In this document: in pieces, positions 1 through 11,394 of the stretch | How positions within the stretch are numbered: the stretch's first letter is position 1 | How the letters are laid out: the number at the start of each line of letters is the position of its first letter | NCBI GenBank assembly: GCA_935421135.1 | Contig: OW285194.1 | Location: 6,840,376 to 6,904,375 of the forward strand | Origin: Bugulina stolonifera | Taxonomy: Eukaryota; Bryozoa; Gymnolaemata; Cheilostomatida; Bugulidae | Direction of reading: 5' to 3' | Length of the DNA stretch: 64,000 bases | Position numbers and translations under genes: made by a program | Notes under the pieces: generated by a model | What the model was told of the DNA's origin: nothing | The model's input: the letters and a program-made list of their open reading frames with translations, nothing else | Database searches by the model: none

Positions 1-659
1 ACCTGTGTAACTACATCAAATATAACCCAGCCTCATACATATAATAAATATATAAAATATATAATATATATGCATGTACATATACATTGTATCTGTTCAC
101 AATTATGACTGAAAGTAAATCATTCAACTCTAACGACATCTACAAAAAGAAACCTGAAAGCATGTGTTTCTTTCCTACCATAGAGATATTTCTTATTTCT
201 CCCTACCAGATTGAATGCCTAAGTAAATACATTGACAGCAATGTAGGGCAGACAGATAGCTGAATCCGAGAAAGTTTGTTCAATTGAAAACTAATATAAT
301 TGTTTAGATTTTCAAGGTTTATATTTTTTAACACATCCAGTACATAAACTGTGTATACTTTACTGGATACTGAAATATTCTTGAAATTTAGATTTATCTC
401 CAGTGACAGTTATTCAATATCTACATAAAATGTTACATACATGTAATTGTAGTTAAGTACAGTAGTATTTAAAACTTCCTGATATAAAAATGTTTAGCAC
501 ACTAATTATCACCATATCCTTATATATTTTGTAAACTCCGCAAAGAGGAAAGAGGAAGAAACTTTAAACACCGATCTGATCATGATTAAATTAACTATAT
601 TTCGACTTTGCATGCCAAAAGTTGGGACGGCCAATCCGCACGGCCGTATAGGGCACTAC
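1..659. other. Intergenic DNA, no gene seen
   Basis: AT-rich sequence with short TA runs and scattered ACATGTA motifs. No reading frame with exon-like splice signals or recognisable protein motif was found on either strand. Confidence 0.5.
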
Positions 660-2590
660 GGCCCTGATTCTAGCTTCAGGTACAAGTGTGTGTACAATTA
701 GCCACTTCTGATTTTGTGTGCATACATCATTTCATTAAAGACCAATTAGGAGTTGTCATACAACATTCAACATGATGGAAAGGACAACTCCAAAACACAC
801 CTTGTTTCCGGGTTTATACGTACATCGTAGGACTATGAGAATGTTGGACTTCACCAGAGAGGATAGATTTAGAGCACGATTAATAAAATAAATATGTCAA
901 GAAAAAGTTGTACCCACATACATGTAATCAGGTACATTATAATACTCTTGAATTACTAAAATTCCAATAAACTGGTACATAATTACAGCTACTCTTTAGT
1001 GTTTGAATATGAGGCAGGTGACAAGTTTTCTGCAACCCAGGATTGAACTTAGACCTAAGTATGCAAAGTTATACTAATTTTCATTATCATGGGTGGCCAG
1101 TTTAAGCAGGTTTGTAATTTATTATTTTTTATTTAGATTTATGTGAATAATCCATAGGAAAAATGCTAAATGAAAGATGATTGACTAATACCTACATAAA
1201 ATGCTCCATTATCAAAAAAAAATTTCCCACCAAATTTCCCTTCTGAGGTTTCATTTTCACTATCTGAATTAGAAAATACCTGATTAGTTGATGAAATTCA
1301 TCGGCACTGAATTACAATGGCTATTTGCAGCAGCCATTTCATGAAACTGTGACTTTGTTTTGTGGATCCTGTTATCACAAAACTAATTCATTATAATTGA
1401 CAAAGCTCAACTACAATGTAGCAGTGACTGGTGAGATGTATAATTAGCTATTTGCTCTTTTACTTGGCCCGTTTTTATTGGCAGAGTTGATGTTCAACAT
1501 TTCTGAGAGGCTACGGATATTCTTGGCTTTGGTTGTGAAAGCGCAAATGTTCAAGAAACTTATAAATCACAATATTAGACATCAACGTGGCAAACATTCA
1601 AAAGTAATTTAACATAAATTATTATCCAACTCCTAAATCTGTCATTGGCAGAAGTGCTGTGGAGAAAGTTTTAAAACAAGCAGGAAAGGTCAACCATGAT
1701 TGTTCTAAATTGTTCTTATTTAAGATATTCTCTAAGCTGATTCCCCTTCTCAGTGACAGTATTGCAACTATGGCCTCTCATGTGAAAACTAACTTGAATG
1801 ACATTTTATTGTTTTGAGTTACATGTACATTGTATTTGTACCAACAGATGGGAAAACCTTCCCTCTATAAGGTTCACTGTTACATGTATATACAATGTAC
1901 AGTACATGGAAGAGCTAGGATAACTAGTGAAATACGACGTTCAGACTAATGCACCCATGTTTCATGACACCATGAATTGCCATTGAGGGAAAATTAAAAT
2001 TGCAGTTGGGAAAAACATATACACACAAAGACAAAGTCGCATGCTGTATGCAGCTTATTAGCATAAGGTCTAAGCTAGCTGGCATTCACAACTAATTGTT
2101 CTGAATTTAATTGGTGTAAAATACATGTAGCAGTTTAATAGTAAAACAGTCAAATTGAAGTCAGATCACATACTACAGCTCCTCTGGTACATTACTTCAA
2201 GAATTAAAGTGCTCCATTGCAGATTGGATTTCAGGTGAAAGGTCACACATTTATTGAGTTATAAAGTTGACACACCATAGCAAAACAATGTGACACTTTA
2301 GGATAAAAATAGTAAACCAGTGAACATAATAGGCATTCGTTGCCATATCTGATCTACATTGTGGCAATTATTTGCTTCAGATAGGAAACAATAAATTATT
2401 TCCCTTGGCCAAATCATTAATTTATGGATACTTTAGAGAGACGTGTTTTACAGAGTTGTAACAGGTGGTACCAGGTTGATATTTCTTTGTACAGTATTCG
2501 ATTAAACATGGGGAGCTGTAAGAATTGTGGATGAGAGCTTATTTCTTGGTGTTTAACGTCTGAATTATTGTAGCTACATTACAATCAAGT
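660..2590. repeat. Long non-coding repeat, copy 1
   Basis: This stretch aligns almost end to end with 11,395-13,395 in the same orientation. Shared landmarks include ACAAGTGTGTGT near 680, AGAGAGGATAGATTTAGAGC near 857, GTTGATGTTCAACATTTCTG near 1,487 and GCTAAGCTGATTCCCC-like sequence near 1,735. The copies differ by scattered substitutions and small indels, for example an extra run of about 50 bases near 12,295 in copy 2. Neither copy holds a long open frame. It is either a non-autonomous dispersed element or a segmental duplication; no terminal repeats were recognised. Confidence 0.8.
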
Positions 2591-2762
2591 ACATTGAATC
2601 TTATGTCTTTTCATTATGACAACCAATAAATTGTTTAATTTTGAGTTTATTTTGCAGAAAATGGGAGAGTCTTAATTGAAAATGCCATTCACGTAAGTCA
2701 ACCCAGATGGGTAGCTTAGCCTGTGTAGAATACCTTAACATTATCTTCTATTATATGTAATT

Positions 2763-2930
2763 ATGCCATGCCATACCGTACCGTACCGTGCCGTGCCGTG
2801 CCGTGCCGTGCCGTGCCGTACCGTACCGTACCGTGCCGTGCCGTGCCGTGCCGTGCCATGCCATACCGTACCGTGCCGTGCCGTGCTGTGCCGTGCCGTG
2901 CCATGCGGTGCCGTACCATACCATAATATT
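2763..2930. repeat. Pentanucleotide microsatellite (CCGTG/CCGTA)n
   Basis: About 165 bases of a five-base unit CCGTR with a few CCATR and CTGTG variants. It is a GC-rich island in AT-rich DNA. Because five is not a multiple of three it stays open in several frames, which gives spurious repetitive ORFs on both strands. Confidence 0.95.
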
Positions 2931-3350
2931 ATTATGGAAAGCATGACACAATTTTGGGATAAATTAGCAGACCAGAGAATACGATAGGCATTCCTTCTCA
3001 TTCATCTCATTTTCTAAAAGTCTTTGACTTGAAGTGGATAATAACTCACCTTAGTTGAGTCATGATACAATGTATAAGAGTATCCCAATGTTCACTGTTC
3101 CTAAAACAGTAGCACACATGTATGACACCAGACAGAAATTAATTACTGTACAATGGCTTATAATAGCGTTAGCTTATTTTAACGTTTTAACGAGTGGATC
3201 GAACTCGTTAAAATATAAATAGTATTAGTAAACTATAGTTAAGTTAATTTACGTATTGTTTTTATTAGCTGGAGCAACACTACTACAATCATGTAGTAAA
3301 GTATTACTGCGGTCGATTACAAGTATGATGGTTAGTTTTCAGCGTGAAAC

Positions 3351-3440
3351 CGTGCTGATCTAATAGCGCAATAGGTAGAGTGCTTGACTATCAATCCAAT
3401 GCCCGTGGGTTCGAATCCCGCTCCAGGGCTGATTTTTTTC
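3351..3440 (+). repeat. tRNA-like Pol III unit, probably a degenerate tRNA or SINE head
   Basis: An A-box-like stretch (TAGCGCAATAGGTAGAGT, near 3,363) is followed at tRNA spacing by a perfect B box (GGTTCGAATCC, 3,409-3,419) and then a run of seven T, a typical Pol III terminator. The T arm can pair, but the acceptor and anticodon stems do not close well. I therefore do not call a functional tRNA. Confidence 0.55.
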
Positions 3441-5735
3441 ATCTGTTGTATACGATAAGATTAGCTAGGTATACAATACTAATCTCATCTGTAACTGTAC
3501 CATAGGATCACTGCAGGTGCAAACTATATTCGACTACAAGACAACAAAAAAGGCCGCTAAATGTACCACTTACTTATGAGGCAGAAGAACGGTTTAAAAT
3601 TGTAATTTTTTATCTTACCTGCACCTTACCACATTTTACCACAACCCTGTACCTTTGTGGTCGTTAAATTAAAATCTATTATTGGTGGGGTTCGCTAAAT
3701 TAAATATACGTTAAATAAAACTTTTATCAAAATTCTCAAAATCGTTATTTTTTTCCTCGTTAAATTAAACCATTGTACAGTACCCATGGTGCGTGGTAAG
3801 TCTGAGTTAATTGATGATCTTTGATGTCACATCACATTCTGTGCTGGAAGTGATTCCTTTGCCGATAGTGGTCTATTGATCTCCCCTATTACATGCCCTG
3901 AGTACGGGTCAACCTAGTGTGCTGGATAGAGTGCCTTGCTTGGTTACTGACACTTATGTTCCACTAATGCTAGCATGCATCTTTATATAGTCAACATGTG
4001 CCATGCCTAGTCTATCATAGTACTCTGGCTGCTAGTACCAAGAGACCTTGTCTATCAGTCTATTAGTTTAGAGATAATGCAAGTTCTTTGTATAGAATAT
4101 AGTTGTGATTTTATTCACCTCTAGCAGACAACTGATCTGTATACAAAAATATGGCACCTGACTTGCTGTCCAAAGACTATGATTCAGATAAGCTTGCTCT
4201 TTATCCTGTTAATTTCATAAAGGCTATTTATAGTGATAATTGCTTCCTACTACTGCTTTGCGGGAAGGACAACCACCACCCAAACCTGCACAAAATGTAC
4301 CCGTGTATATATTACGGCCACCTGGCAATGTTATATTATGGGACGCTAAACGTTTGACAATTCTATTCCATGAGATGACATAGTCAAGCCCCCTAGTGCA
4401 GATTATTGATAACAAAATAATAATATAATAATGCAATATTGTTAAATATCACTATTATCATACAATTATATTATTATCGATTGGTAAAATTACCTCTCCA
4501 GGTCTAGCAAAGTCATAATGTACATATACATGTACATATTATAATGCATGTAATACATGATTGTACGCCCTAGATGTAGTTTTCTAATTTATTAAACTCC
4601 GAGTCTTGATGTCAATAAGCGGGTGAAATCAAAGTGATTAGCCAGCATAGAAATTGCCAAAGCCACACTGTCCGTCAAAATAGAAAATTCATAGTTTTTT
4701 ATCATAATAAAAGAGAGTAGGTACATGTAATTGCATTTTTCTTAATTACCATTATAATAAATGCCTGTATTCAAATAATTATAATATCTTCAAGTTAAAA
4801 CAATGTCAGAATTTAAAATTGAAATAGGGAATCAGTGAGCATAATAGACATTCCTTTCTATTCATCAAATATTTTAAGTTCAATGACTCTAGATAGAAAG
4901 CTATAAATAATATAAATCTTGAGTGTAGTAGTGTACTTCACAGACACATGATGACAGGGTGGTGACATGTGACACCAGGTTGATGACACTAAGTATTTCT
5001 GCATACTGAACCATTTGGCATCACTCCTGTACCATTGTACCACTAACACTTACATTATACATGTATACCTGGCCATCGTAAAATAAAATAACCACTATTT
5101 AATTTATTTAAACCCAGCGATAATACATTATGTAATAGCGTGGTTGAATAAGACATAGTCTCATAGAACATACAAGAATTTGGTGATCATTTAGTATTGA
5201 AAAGTTTAAGATTACAAAATGGTTAACCAGTTGGAGTGGTGAGCATGGAGTCACTGAATAATTTTGCATGTTCATACCTCCCTAAAAATTTGAAGTTAAG
5301 CAATTTGCCATTCACAACAATCATTTCTGTGTACCGTGTATCGTGTAGCGAACCTCAGAATTTTGAAACTTGTATGGGCGACAGGAGCTGGGCTCTGAGT
5401 GCATGGCCAGTGACCACTACATCAACCTGCCATCTCAATGTGGTCACTTACTCCGCCAGAATCTGGCTTCTCTCTGTGAATCAGGGCGGAGTTGGATCTT
5501 TAACGTGCGTGTTTTTGATGTATGCACTACACGAGACCTCCTATATTATTCATACGCCCTGATCCGGGCAGGCGAAGCTAGGGCAAAAGACTTGCTGAAG
5601 GCCTTTGCCAGAAATGACACAGCTGGGGGTTTGAGCTCACAGCCTTTTGGTTTATGTGCTTGCATACCATCAACTGTGCCACCCTGACACCCCTGGGCTT
5701 TTGATAAAACATTTGAAACAGTTTCAAATTGTTCA
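3441..5735. other. Intergenic DNA with dispersed repeat fragments
   Basis: No gene recognised. A segment near 4,810-4,890 resembles sequence near 2,315-2,340 and 2,975-3,060 (AACATAATAGGCATTC-type words), so parts are old repeat copies. Open frames at 4,151-4,357 and 5,236-5,687 lack splice context and protein-like composition. Confidence 0.45.
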
Positions 5736-5858
5736 TGTGTCACCTATCAGCTGTCATCTCAAAGGAAGATTGATTAGCTAGCCCTTACTCTAGGTGATAT
5801 ATAAAAGGCAGCAGTGACTGAAGATCTCCAGTTGAAAGGAAAACACTGGAGCATCAAC
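5736..5858 (+). promoter_or_regulatory. TATA promoter of TSP1 gene 1
   Basis: A strong TATA box (TATATAAAA, 5,798-5,806) stands about 55 bases before the first ATG. The region from CACCTATCAGCTGTCAT to the start codon and on into intron 1 is nearly duplicated at 15,035-15,220, upstream of a second TSP1-family start exon. Conservation of box, leader and start context between paralogs supports this as the promoter. Confidence 0.7.
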
Positions 5859-7115
5859 ATGGGTAAGTTATAGTAGTGAATGCTGTAACCAACTAAAATT
5901 ATTAAGTTGATCACACAAATTTTGTATGATAATTGACTTAATTGTTCTACATTGTAGTTTTGTCTGAAAATAGAAAATATATGTTGCAGTTTAGTGTGAG
6001 GCTTGTATTTGGGTCTAGAGAATGCAATTGGTGGTAAAAAGCAATCATATACTAAACCTGCTTTGATAATTTGTAGATAAAAGTATTTTGATTGCCTTGT
6101 AACCATAATTGGTAAGTGGAAAAATAAGATAATACATCAGTCGTAACATTAATTTGATGGCAATATCATTAGCTTGACATTTTCTATTTTATTAAGTATA
6201 TATTACTAGTGAATGCCTACATGCTCTAGCAGTGGCTTCTATCTGTATCTGTACAAAAAACCAAACAATATGTCTTTTTTTATCTTGAGTGCAACCATTA
6301 TTAATATAATGCCAATGTACTGTATACTTTTACATTCTTGAGATGCTGAGGAGATCAGCTCCGTCAGTGCATGGTATTTAAATTACGCAATGAAATTCTT
6401 GACTAATCAGGGTTGGTAAATGGCTACAGTGGAGACAGAGAGCAATGCAGGAGAGAGGTGCTTTCTCCTCGACTGTATGGTAAGTGAGAACTTAAACTAC
6501 ATGTATGCATATTATAATTATGATTCATAGTCCATATCCAGTATTTTTCTAGAAGTTGAAAGAATTAAAAACAAGTAAAAACTACAGTTCACTCCTGAAG
6601 ATGATTTTTTGGATAGCTGAACATCACCAGCTTGCGCTTACCTGCATGTACATGATTGTACAAACTTTCCATTAGTGAGGTAATCCAGTATACTTTGTTA
6701 CCGTAAATGGTTATACAAAATTTCTACTAATAACAGATTTATAATGCAACCAGATACTGCTTGCTTAAGTCTAAATGTACTTACAAGAACTGTTGCTAAG
6801 TAAATTTCACAAAGCTATGCACGCTCTCAGCTAGAAAATCCAAAAGTCAAAATTATTGTTAAAATCCTAATAGCGCTATGTAGAATTTCTATCATAATAA
6901 GTACCATTTTAAACAAATCATCATGAAAAGTGTCTGGTGCCTAACCTCCGTGTATTAAAAGATGCTCAACTGCTGGTGATAAGATCTAGCACCCAGCTTA
7001 ACATTATAATATAAAGAAATACTAAGCTCTGCATCTTTTTAATATTTTTGAACAAGAATGCCTGCTCACAGTTTTCCATTGAGGGCTGACTGTTTGGATA
7101 ATATTTATTTATTAG

Positions 7116-7298
7116 AAAGGAAGTATGATGGCGAATGGGGTTCCTGGGGGAGTTGTTCTGTAACCTGTGGTTATGGTGAACAAAGAAGATACAGGAAATG
7201 TGTGACTGAGACAATCTTTGGGCACTGTTTGGAATCAAATACCTGTAGTGGTACGGGTGCGTACCGTAAGCGCAGGTGTAACAAAGGCTGCTGCCCAG
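7116..7298 (+). other. TSP1 repeat exon (within TSP1 gene 1)
   Basis: The exon is 183 bases, phase 1 at both ends, so it can be inserted or lost without shifting frame. It encodes the canonical TSP1 signature: WGSWGSCSVTCG, then paired basic and aromatic residues (RRYRKC), and further cysteines ending in RRCNKGCCP. Donor is CAG|GTGAGG; acceptor is ATTAG. The frame stays open upstream to 7,058 and the decayed copy at 8,925 resembles that upstream part too (both keep an acidic-Cys pair before the exon), so an earlier exon start is possible. Confidence 0.8.
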
Positions 7299-7785
7299 GT
7301 GAGGTGCAAAACTGTTCTTGTCTCATGCCTACTGCTATGAAATCATGTAGTTTACGAAGGTTAAATGGCTACTAGACTGAATAGATTTGCTGAGGGAGAT
7401 TGTTGGCTGGTTGGAGAGAAAATCATGAAATTGATATTGGTTCATCGTTTGATTGGCTGGTAATAGACCAGTTTATTAGTGAGCTCAATATTTTGCATTT
7501 TGGCTAAGTAACGTATTGCTTATGGATATATTTGTTCGGAAGTGTTTCAGTCACACTATTTGGCAGTTGGTTGTAGATGAACAATACAATTTTCCACATG
7601 TATGTCTTCAACTAATGCATTTCTATGGTTAACACAGAAATTATTGTATGTCAGCAACCCTTATTAATGAATGTTGTGGGAATATGTTTCATACAACTCG
7701 GGGAATTATTTTATTGTGAAAGAACACTACTAACCTGTTGAGAGTCAAAATTAGAAACATATTTTAATGTCATTGTTTTTAATAG

Positions 7786-7955
7786 TGAAAGGAGAATGGG
7801 GAGCATGGTCAAACTGGGCCTCTCCACACCCCACTCAGAGACAGAGGCGAAGAAGACAGTGTGATAACCCTGCTCCAAGCTGTGGAGGAACGAAGTGTGC
7901 TGGTCCAAGCTTTGAAATGAAAAGGTTGCTCTCCACACCATGGCATCTTTCTTAG
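7786..7955 (+). other. Second TSP1-like exon (within TSP1 gene 1)
   Basis: It encodes GEWGAWSNW followed by a run of Arg/Gln, then CDNPAPSCGG and KCAG, the C-NPAPSCGG-C hallmark of TSP1 repeats. The usual CSxTCG cysteines are replaced by ASPHPTQ, so the disulfide set is incomplete. The paralogous exon at 35,795 shares GEWGAWSNW and CGG..C.GP.FEM. Here the frame ends at 7,955 without a conserved donor. Confidence 0.7.
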
Positions 7956-8679
7956 ATGAACCTCTAGAGGAAAGCACCACAGCAATCCCCAGAGTGTACG
8001 TTATCCATCTTTAGAACATAAGTATTGACTGTCATATACACTGCAATATGCTATGTTGCTTCGAAAATTCACAAGATTGCAATTTTGTATAATTTCACAC
8101 TTTGAAATGAGTTTTTTATTTTATTACACATTTGCATAACTGAAATTTCATACCTACATGTAATTTCTATTTAGATAGTTCAAAATAAATACAATGGAGC
8201 ATGGAAACAACCATCCTATTGATATAACCAGTTTTACACCAGTTAATTTTATCAATTAGTCTATATAGCAGACTAAAGCACATGACCGTATATCATCTCT
8301 TTTAAACTTTCAATATTCTTGAGCCACCATGATACAGTAATAACGCTATCATAACTAGACATCATACTACCTGTACTTGTATTTGTACTACATGCGTGTA
8401 TAAGCTACAATTTCTTATGTTTAAAAGACGTCTTAACGGAGTGTTTCATTACAGCATTGCTTGAAACCTTTAAGAAGATAGCACTTGACAATCTCATCAA
8501 TTGTGTGCTCGTGTGCAATCATGGGCTGCAGATAAATTCAACCCACTTACCACTTTATACACATTTATTATAATGTAAGAAGTTGAACACCAGTGCTTAC
8601 ATTGGGTCTTTGATGGCAGACGTCCTTCCTCTCACTTAGCATATCATGAATAATGATAAGACAACTCCTTCATAATCTT

Positions 8680-8915
8680 CTAAAAACTACCATGAGTGAA
8701 AGAAGATGTTGAGTCACCTTCTCTCCTGTACCTCCCCAAAATAAACGAAATATACTTGGGTAAAATAAGATAACAGCTAGAAGAGAAATTAATAACTAAA
8801 ATTAGCATAAATGGTTGCCAATTATATTCCGCCCATGCAATAGAGAATATCTTAGGAAGACGACGTAGCATTTGGGGCTTCTTCCAGATGTACAATGTCA
8901 GTATAATACGTGGCC
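8680..8915 (-). CDS. Conserved unknown ORF in the duplicated block, copy A
   Basis: An open minus-strand frame runs from a WKKPQ motif through LRRLPKIFS, a hydrophobic stretch (FMLILVINFSSSCYLILP), a basic LGRYRREGD and ends FTHGSF-stop. The paralog at 42,480-42,715 keeps the frame and most residues. It looks like the last exon of a membrane protein (one segment plus short basic tail), but no upstream exon was found and nucleotide and protein differences seem similar in number, so selection is not shown. Function unknown. Confidence 0.3.
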
Positions 8916-8924
8916 AAATTTGAT

Positions 8925-9125
8925 TAGCAATGACTATTAATAGTTTTGCTGCAAGGGATGATTGTATAGGCAATACTTTTATTTTGGAAACACAGTATGC
9001 TGGTGAATGGGGTTACTGGGGGAGTCGCAATGTAACCGCATTTATGGTGGGCAAAGATAATGCAGGAAATGTAAACAACATTGGCTATCAACTTGTTATT
9101 ATGGCAGTGTGCATTGTAGCTTAAA
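8925..9125 (+). pseudogene. Decayed TSP1 exon fragment
   Basis: The frame reads ..YAGEWGYWGSRNVTAFMVGK.., an obvious relative of DGEWGSWGSCSVTCGYGEQ at 7,128, but both signature cysteines are lost (Arg and Ala in their places) and the match fades within about 30 codons. It is absent from copy C of the duplicated block, so it was inserted into copy A or deleted from copy C. Confidence 0.75.
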
Positions 9126-9251
9126 TACTAGTGTGAAATATTATACATGTAGAGTCAATTTAAAAAATTATTGATTATACTGATGTGATCCTATTTTACT
9201 GGCCCTGTTCTCAATTAACGTTGTGCATGTAATTTAGATAAAATACTACAT

Positions 9252-9340
9252 TTAAAGTACAGATGAATATTTATTAAAATAATGTTTACACTCAGAGGTT
9301 CTACCTTGGGCAGAATAGTGCTGGTGAGGGTTTTCTTTAT
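9252..9340 (-). pseudogene. Relic or alternative second exon of peptide gene A
   Basis: On the minus strand an acceptor (CTTACAG at 9,341-9,347) precedes an 89-base phase-1 frame ending in TAA. The intronic bases before it (AAGAGTACAAGTA.. on plus) match those before the true exon 2 of this gene (from 9,950), so it arose by tandem duplication of exon 2. Only one cysteine is left, so it cannot make the six-cysteine peptide. The same relic exists in copy C near 42,985-43,060. It could serve as an alternative 3' exon, but decay is simpler. Confidence 0.4.
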
Positions 9341-9821
9341 CTGTAAGAGTACAAGTACAGTATTCAACTACACAATAACATAGTGTAATCTCACGGCCAG
9401 AGTAATGGTATAACATGACAAATTGATCTGGAACTATTAAATGCTGTTTCAACATTGAATAAAGGTTACATTGTATGCATGTACATGAAATTGTACACAT
9501 TGTATGTAGGTATGATATTATTCATTGAAGAATAAATATTGTATGAATGGTTGGTGAATATCTAGTAGAAATGAAATTGAAGCTTGACATTTCTCAACAA
9601 AATATTGCAACTGTTTTTTTTATGAAAAATGCTGCAAATACATTAATTTCTGGTGTGTAGGATGTGTACGTAATACTAAATACTAAATCTTAACATAATC
9701 AGTCTCCAGAGAAAGTGCTTGACATTTATTTTTTTAGAATCAATGATGAATAACGACAAAAGATTTATTTATACAGTTTCTGCTTTTTGATGTTCAATGT
9801 CCATGATGTTATTCAGGACTT

Positions 9822-10668
9822 CTACAAACACGAGCAAGTCTGATCATTGCAGTAAAGTCCCACACTTTTACAATATTCCTCACATTTTTCCAGCGCTTGT
9901 TGAGTTGGACAGAATTTGAGATCATCACCTGCACCACCTTTACCTGTACCTGTAAGAGTACAAGTATTTGACTACAAAATAACCCAGTGTTATCCCATTG
10001 GCAGGGTAATTGTATATTTAGCTATGTGCACAATACTTCATGTTTCTTTTATAAATGTTGGATTTCCTGCCACTTGTATGCATTTAAACTCGGCGACAAT
10101 GTATTATATCACCCAACAATGCCCTAATAGTTTAGTGTTCTAGTCGAACCTGTATATACTCTTGAATGTAGCCTATAATTGCCGTATTAGCATTGGCAAA
10201 TCATAGCTAATGTTCTTATGAATGAAAATGCAGGTATTTGTTTGCTAAAAGATCCAGCATTACATAATCATCTTTTAGATGAAGGTCCACTACCCATGTA
10301 GTGGACGACCACTATCGTCCACTATCGTCCACTATCGTCCACTGTCGTCCACTATCGTCCACTATCGTCCACTATCGTCCACTATCGTCCACTATCGTCC
10401 ACTATCGTCCACTATCGTCCACTATCCATTACGTCCACTACTCTAACGCTCACTGTTAGAATTTCATGATACGCTAGATGTAGCAACATGATTTAAACAG
10501 ACTAAAACCTGCAGATGGATGCAGAAATACCCAGCAAATAGCCTGGTCTAATTGGACTCATTGCTTATTTGTTAAGACCGTGTTTCTTGCCACCCATTAC
10601 TCACCTGTGCACGTGCCAAGCAGTGCCAACAGTAGAAATCCAATCAAAATCATTATATTCATCTTCAT
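9822..10668 (-). CDS. CS-alpha-beta (defensin-like) secreted peptide precursor, copy A
   Basis: Coding exons 10,668-10,605 and 9,949-9,822 join in phase 1, giving a 63-residue precursor. Exon 1 is a signal peptide (Met, Lys, then a Leu/Ile-rich core ending Cys-Thr). Exon 2 encodes a Gly-rich linker and a mature region with six cysteines spaced C-x8-C-x3-C-x6-C-x4-C-x-C, with a Gly three residues before the fourth. CxxxC plus CxC is the CS-alpha-beta framework of defensins and related ion-channel peptides. A 5'-UTR acceptor (TTGCAG) lies at 10,694-10,699, so a leader exon exists upstream, but the promoter found at copies B and C was not found here because homology ends near 10,885. Likely roles are antimicrobial defence or a venom-like effector; not decidable from sequence. 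Confidence 0.8.
10312..10432. repeat. 10-base minisatellite CACTATCGTC
   Basis: About twelve near-perfect copies of a ten-base unit lie in the intron of peptide gene A. The equivalent intron of gene C (near 44,375) has only the flanks, so the array expanded after the duplication. Confidence 0.95.
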
Positions 10669-10885
10669 AGTAGAATGATTAAGTCCAGTCTCTCTGCAAG
10701 AAATGAACATCAGCAGTGCACTAACATGGTGCCATCAACTGAATGTAATGGTACAATTCCGCCTTTTGATAGGTGCATGGTTTTAATTCGGTAAACAAAG
10801 AGCACACGTAACTGTTGAAATATATATATTATGCCATAAAATTTGAATTTCCAATAGCGATCAAGACATTTGTAACATTTACACT

Positions 10886-11394
10886 GTTCATTCTTCCAAT
10901 CAATGCAGCAGTAATACAAAATCGAAGGACACAAAACACACTCAGTAGATTAAAATATAATGAATGGTCTACATTGGCACTGTGTACTCTGCGTAATGAG
11001 GTTACCAACAATGGGTACTCATTACCTATCAACCATAATTAGAAATTGTCCTCTCTTGTTGTCTTGCTGAAATGAGAGAACAACTTTTAATTATGATCTG
11101 CAGCTTCTCAGTGACCAATGTACCCTTTAGAAAAGGCCCTAAGGTACCGTGTACCCACCTCATTTGTTCCACTTCGAACACTGCATCTAAGAATACAATG
11201 CATTTACTTGTATATGTATATGTGAAATACGCATGAGTTAGGTAGTAACAATTGTGCAGCAAAGAGACATTATTAACAAAAGTTGGAGTTGTGACTTATG
11301 CGTCTCCGACATTGCATTTTATTTTGAATTACATGTACATGTACATCAATTCTTTGATTTCAGTTGTAAAAGTTGTAAAGGGGACAAAATTAAT
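10886..11394. other. Intergenic DNA between duplicated block and repeat
   Basis: No gene recognised. This is where the promoter and leader exon of peptide gene A would be expected by comparison with copies B and C, but no GGTATAAATAGG-type box is present on the minus strand. Confidence 0.45.

Larger units (their letters stand above)
5859..7955 (+). pseudogene. TSP1-domain secreted protein gene 1, probably broken in the signal exon
   Basis: Five exons can be chained by GT-AG signals and matching phase: 5,859-5,862 (ATG plus one base), 6,077-6,111, 6,411-6,479, 7,116-7,298 and 7,786-7,955. Exon 3 reads ..LVNGYSGDREQCRRE..LSPRLYG, with a close match at 35,391-35,471. Exon 4 is a full TSP1 repeat and exon 5 a second, TSP1-like repeat. 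Exon 2 should encode the signal peptide; against the intact paralogous exon at 22,001-22,042 it lacks seven bases, which shifts frame into immediate stops. The last exon also departs from its paralog after FEMK. By family, TSP1 proteins are extracellular adhesion or matrix molecules. The locus is a recent pseudogene unless another start exon is used. Confidence 0.65.
8570..10885. repeat. Segmental duplication, copy A
   Basis: It matches 42,385-44,830 in the same orientation over most of its length and carries one CS-alpha-beta peptide gene, a conserved minus-strand ORF and a relic exon. Differences: copy A has a decayed TSP1 exon (8,925-9,125) and a 10-base minisatellite (10,312-10,432) that copy C lacks; copy C has an insertion of about 350 bases at 43,215-43,575. 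Similarity stops near 10,885, just short of where copy C continues to its promoter. Confidence 0.85.

Noticed and set aside
2741..3001. Overlapping repetitive ORFs on both strands
   Set aside because: They arise from the (CCGTR)n pentanucleotide array, which is open in several frames by composition.
3351..3440. Functional tRNA gene
   Set aside because: A and B boxes and a T-run terminator are present, but acceptor and anticodon stems do not pair, so it is called tRNA-like only.
5236..5687. Two overlapping 105-108 codon ORFs
   Set aside because: No conserved domain, no splice context, no second copy; composition is unlike the confirmed exons.
7711..7980. 89-codon minus-strand ORF over the second TSP1-like exon
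   Set aside because: It is the antisense shadow of the TSP1-like exon, which has recognisable motifs on the plus strand.
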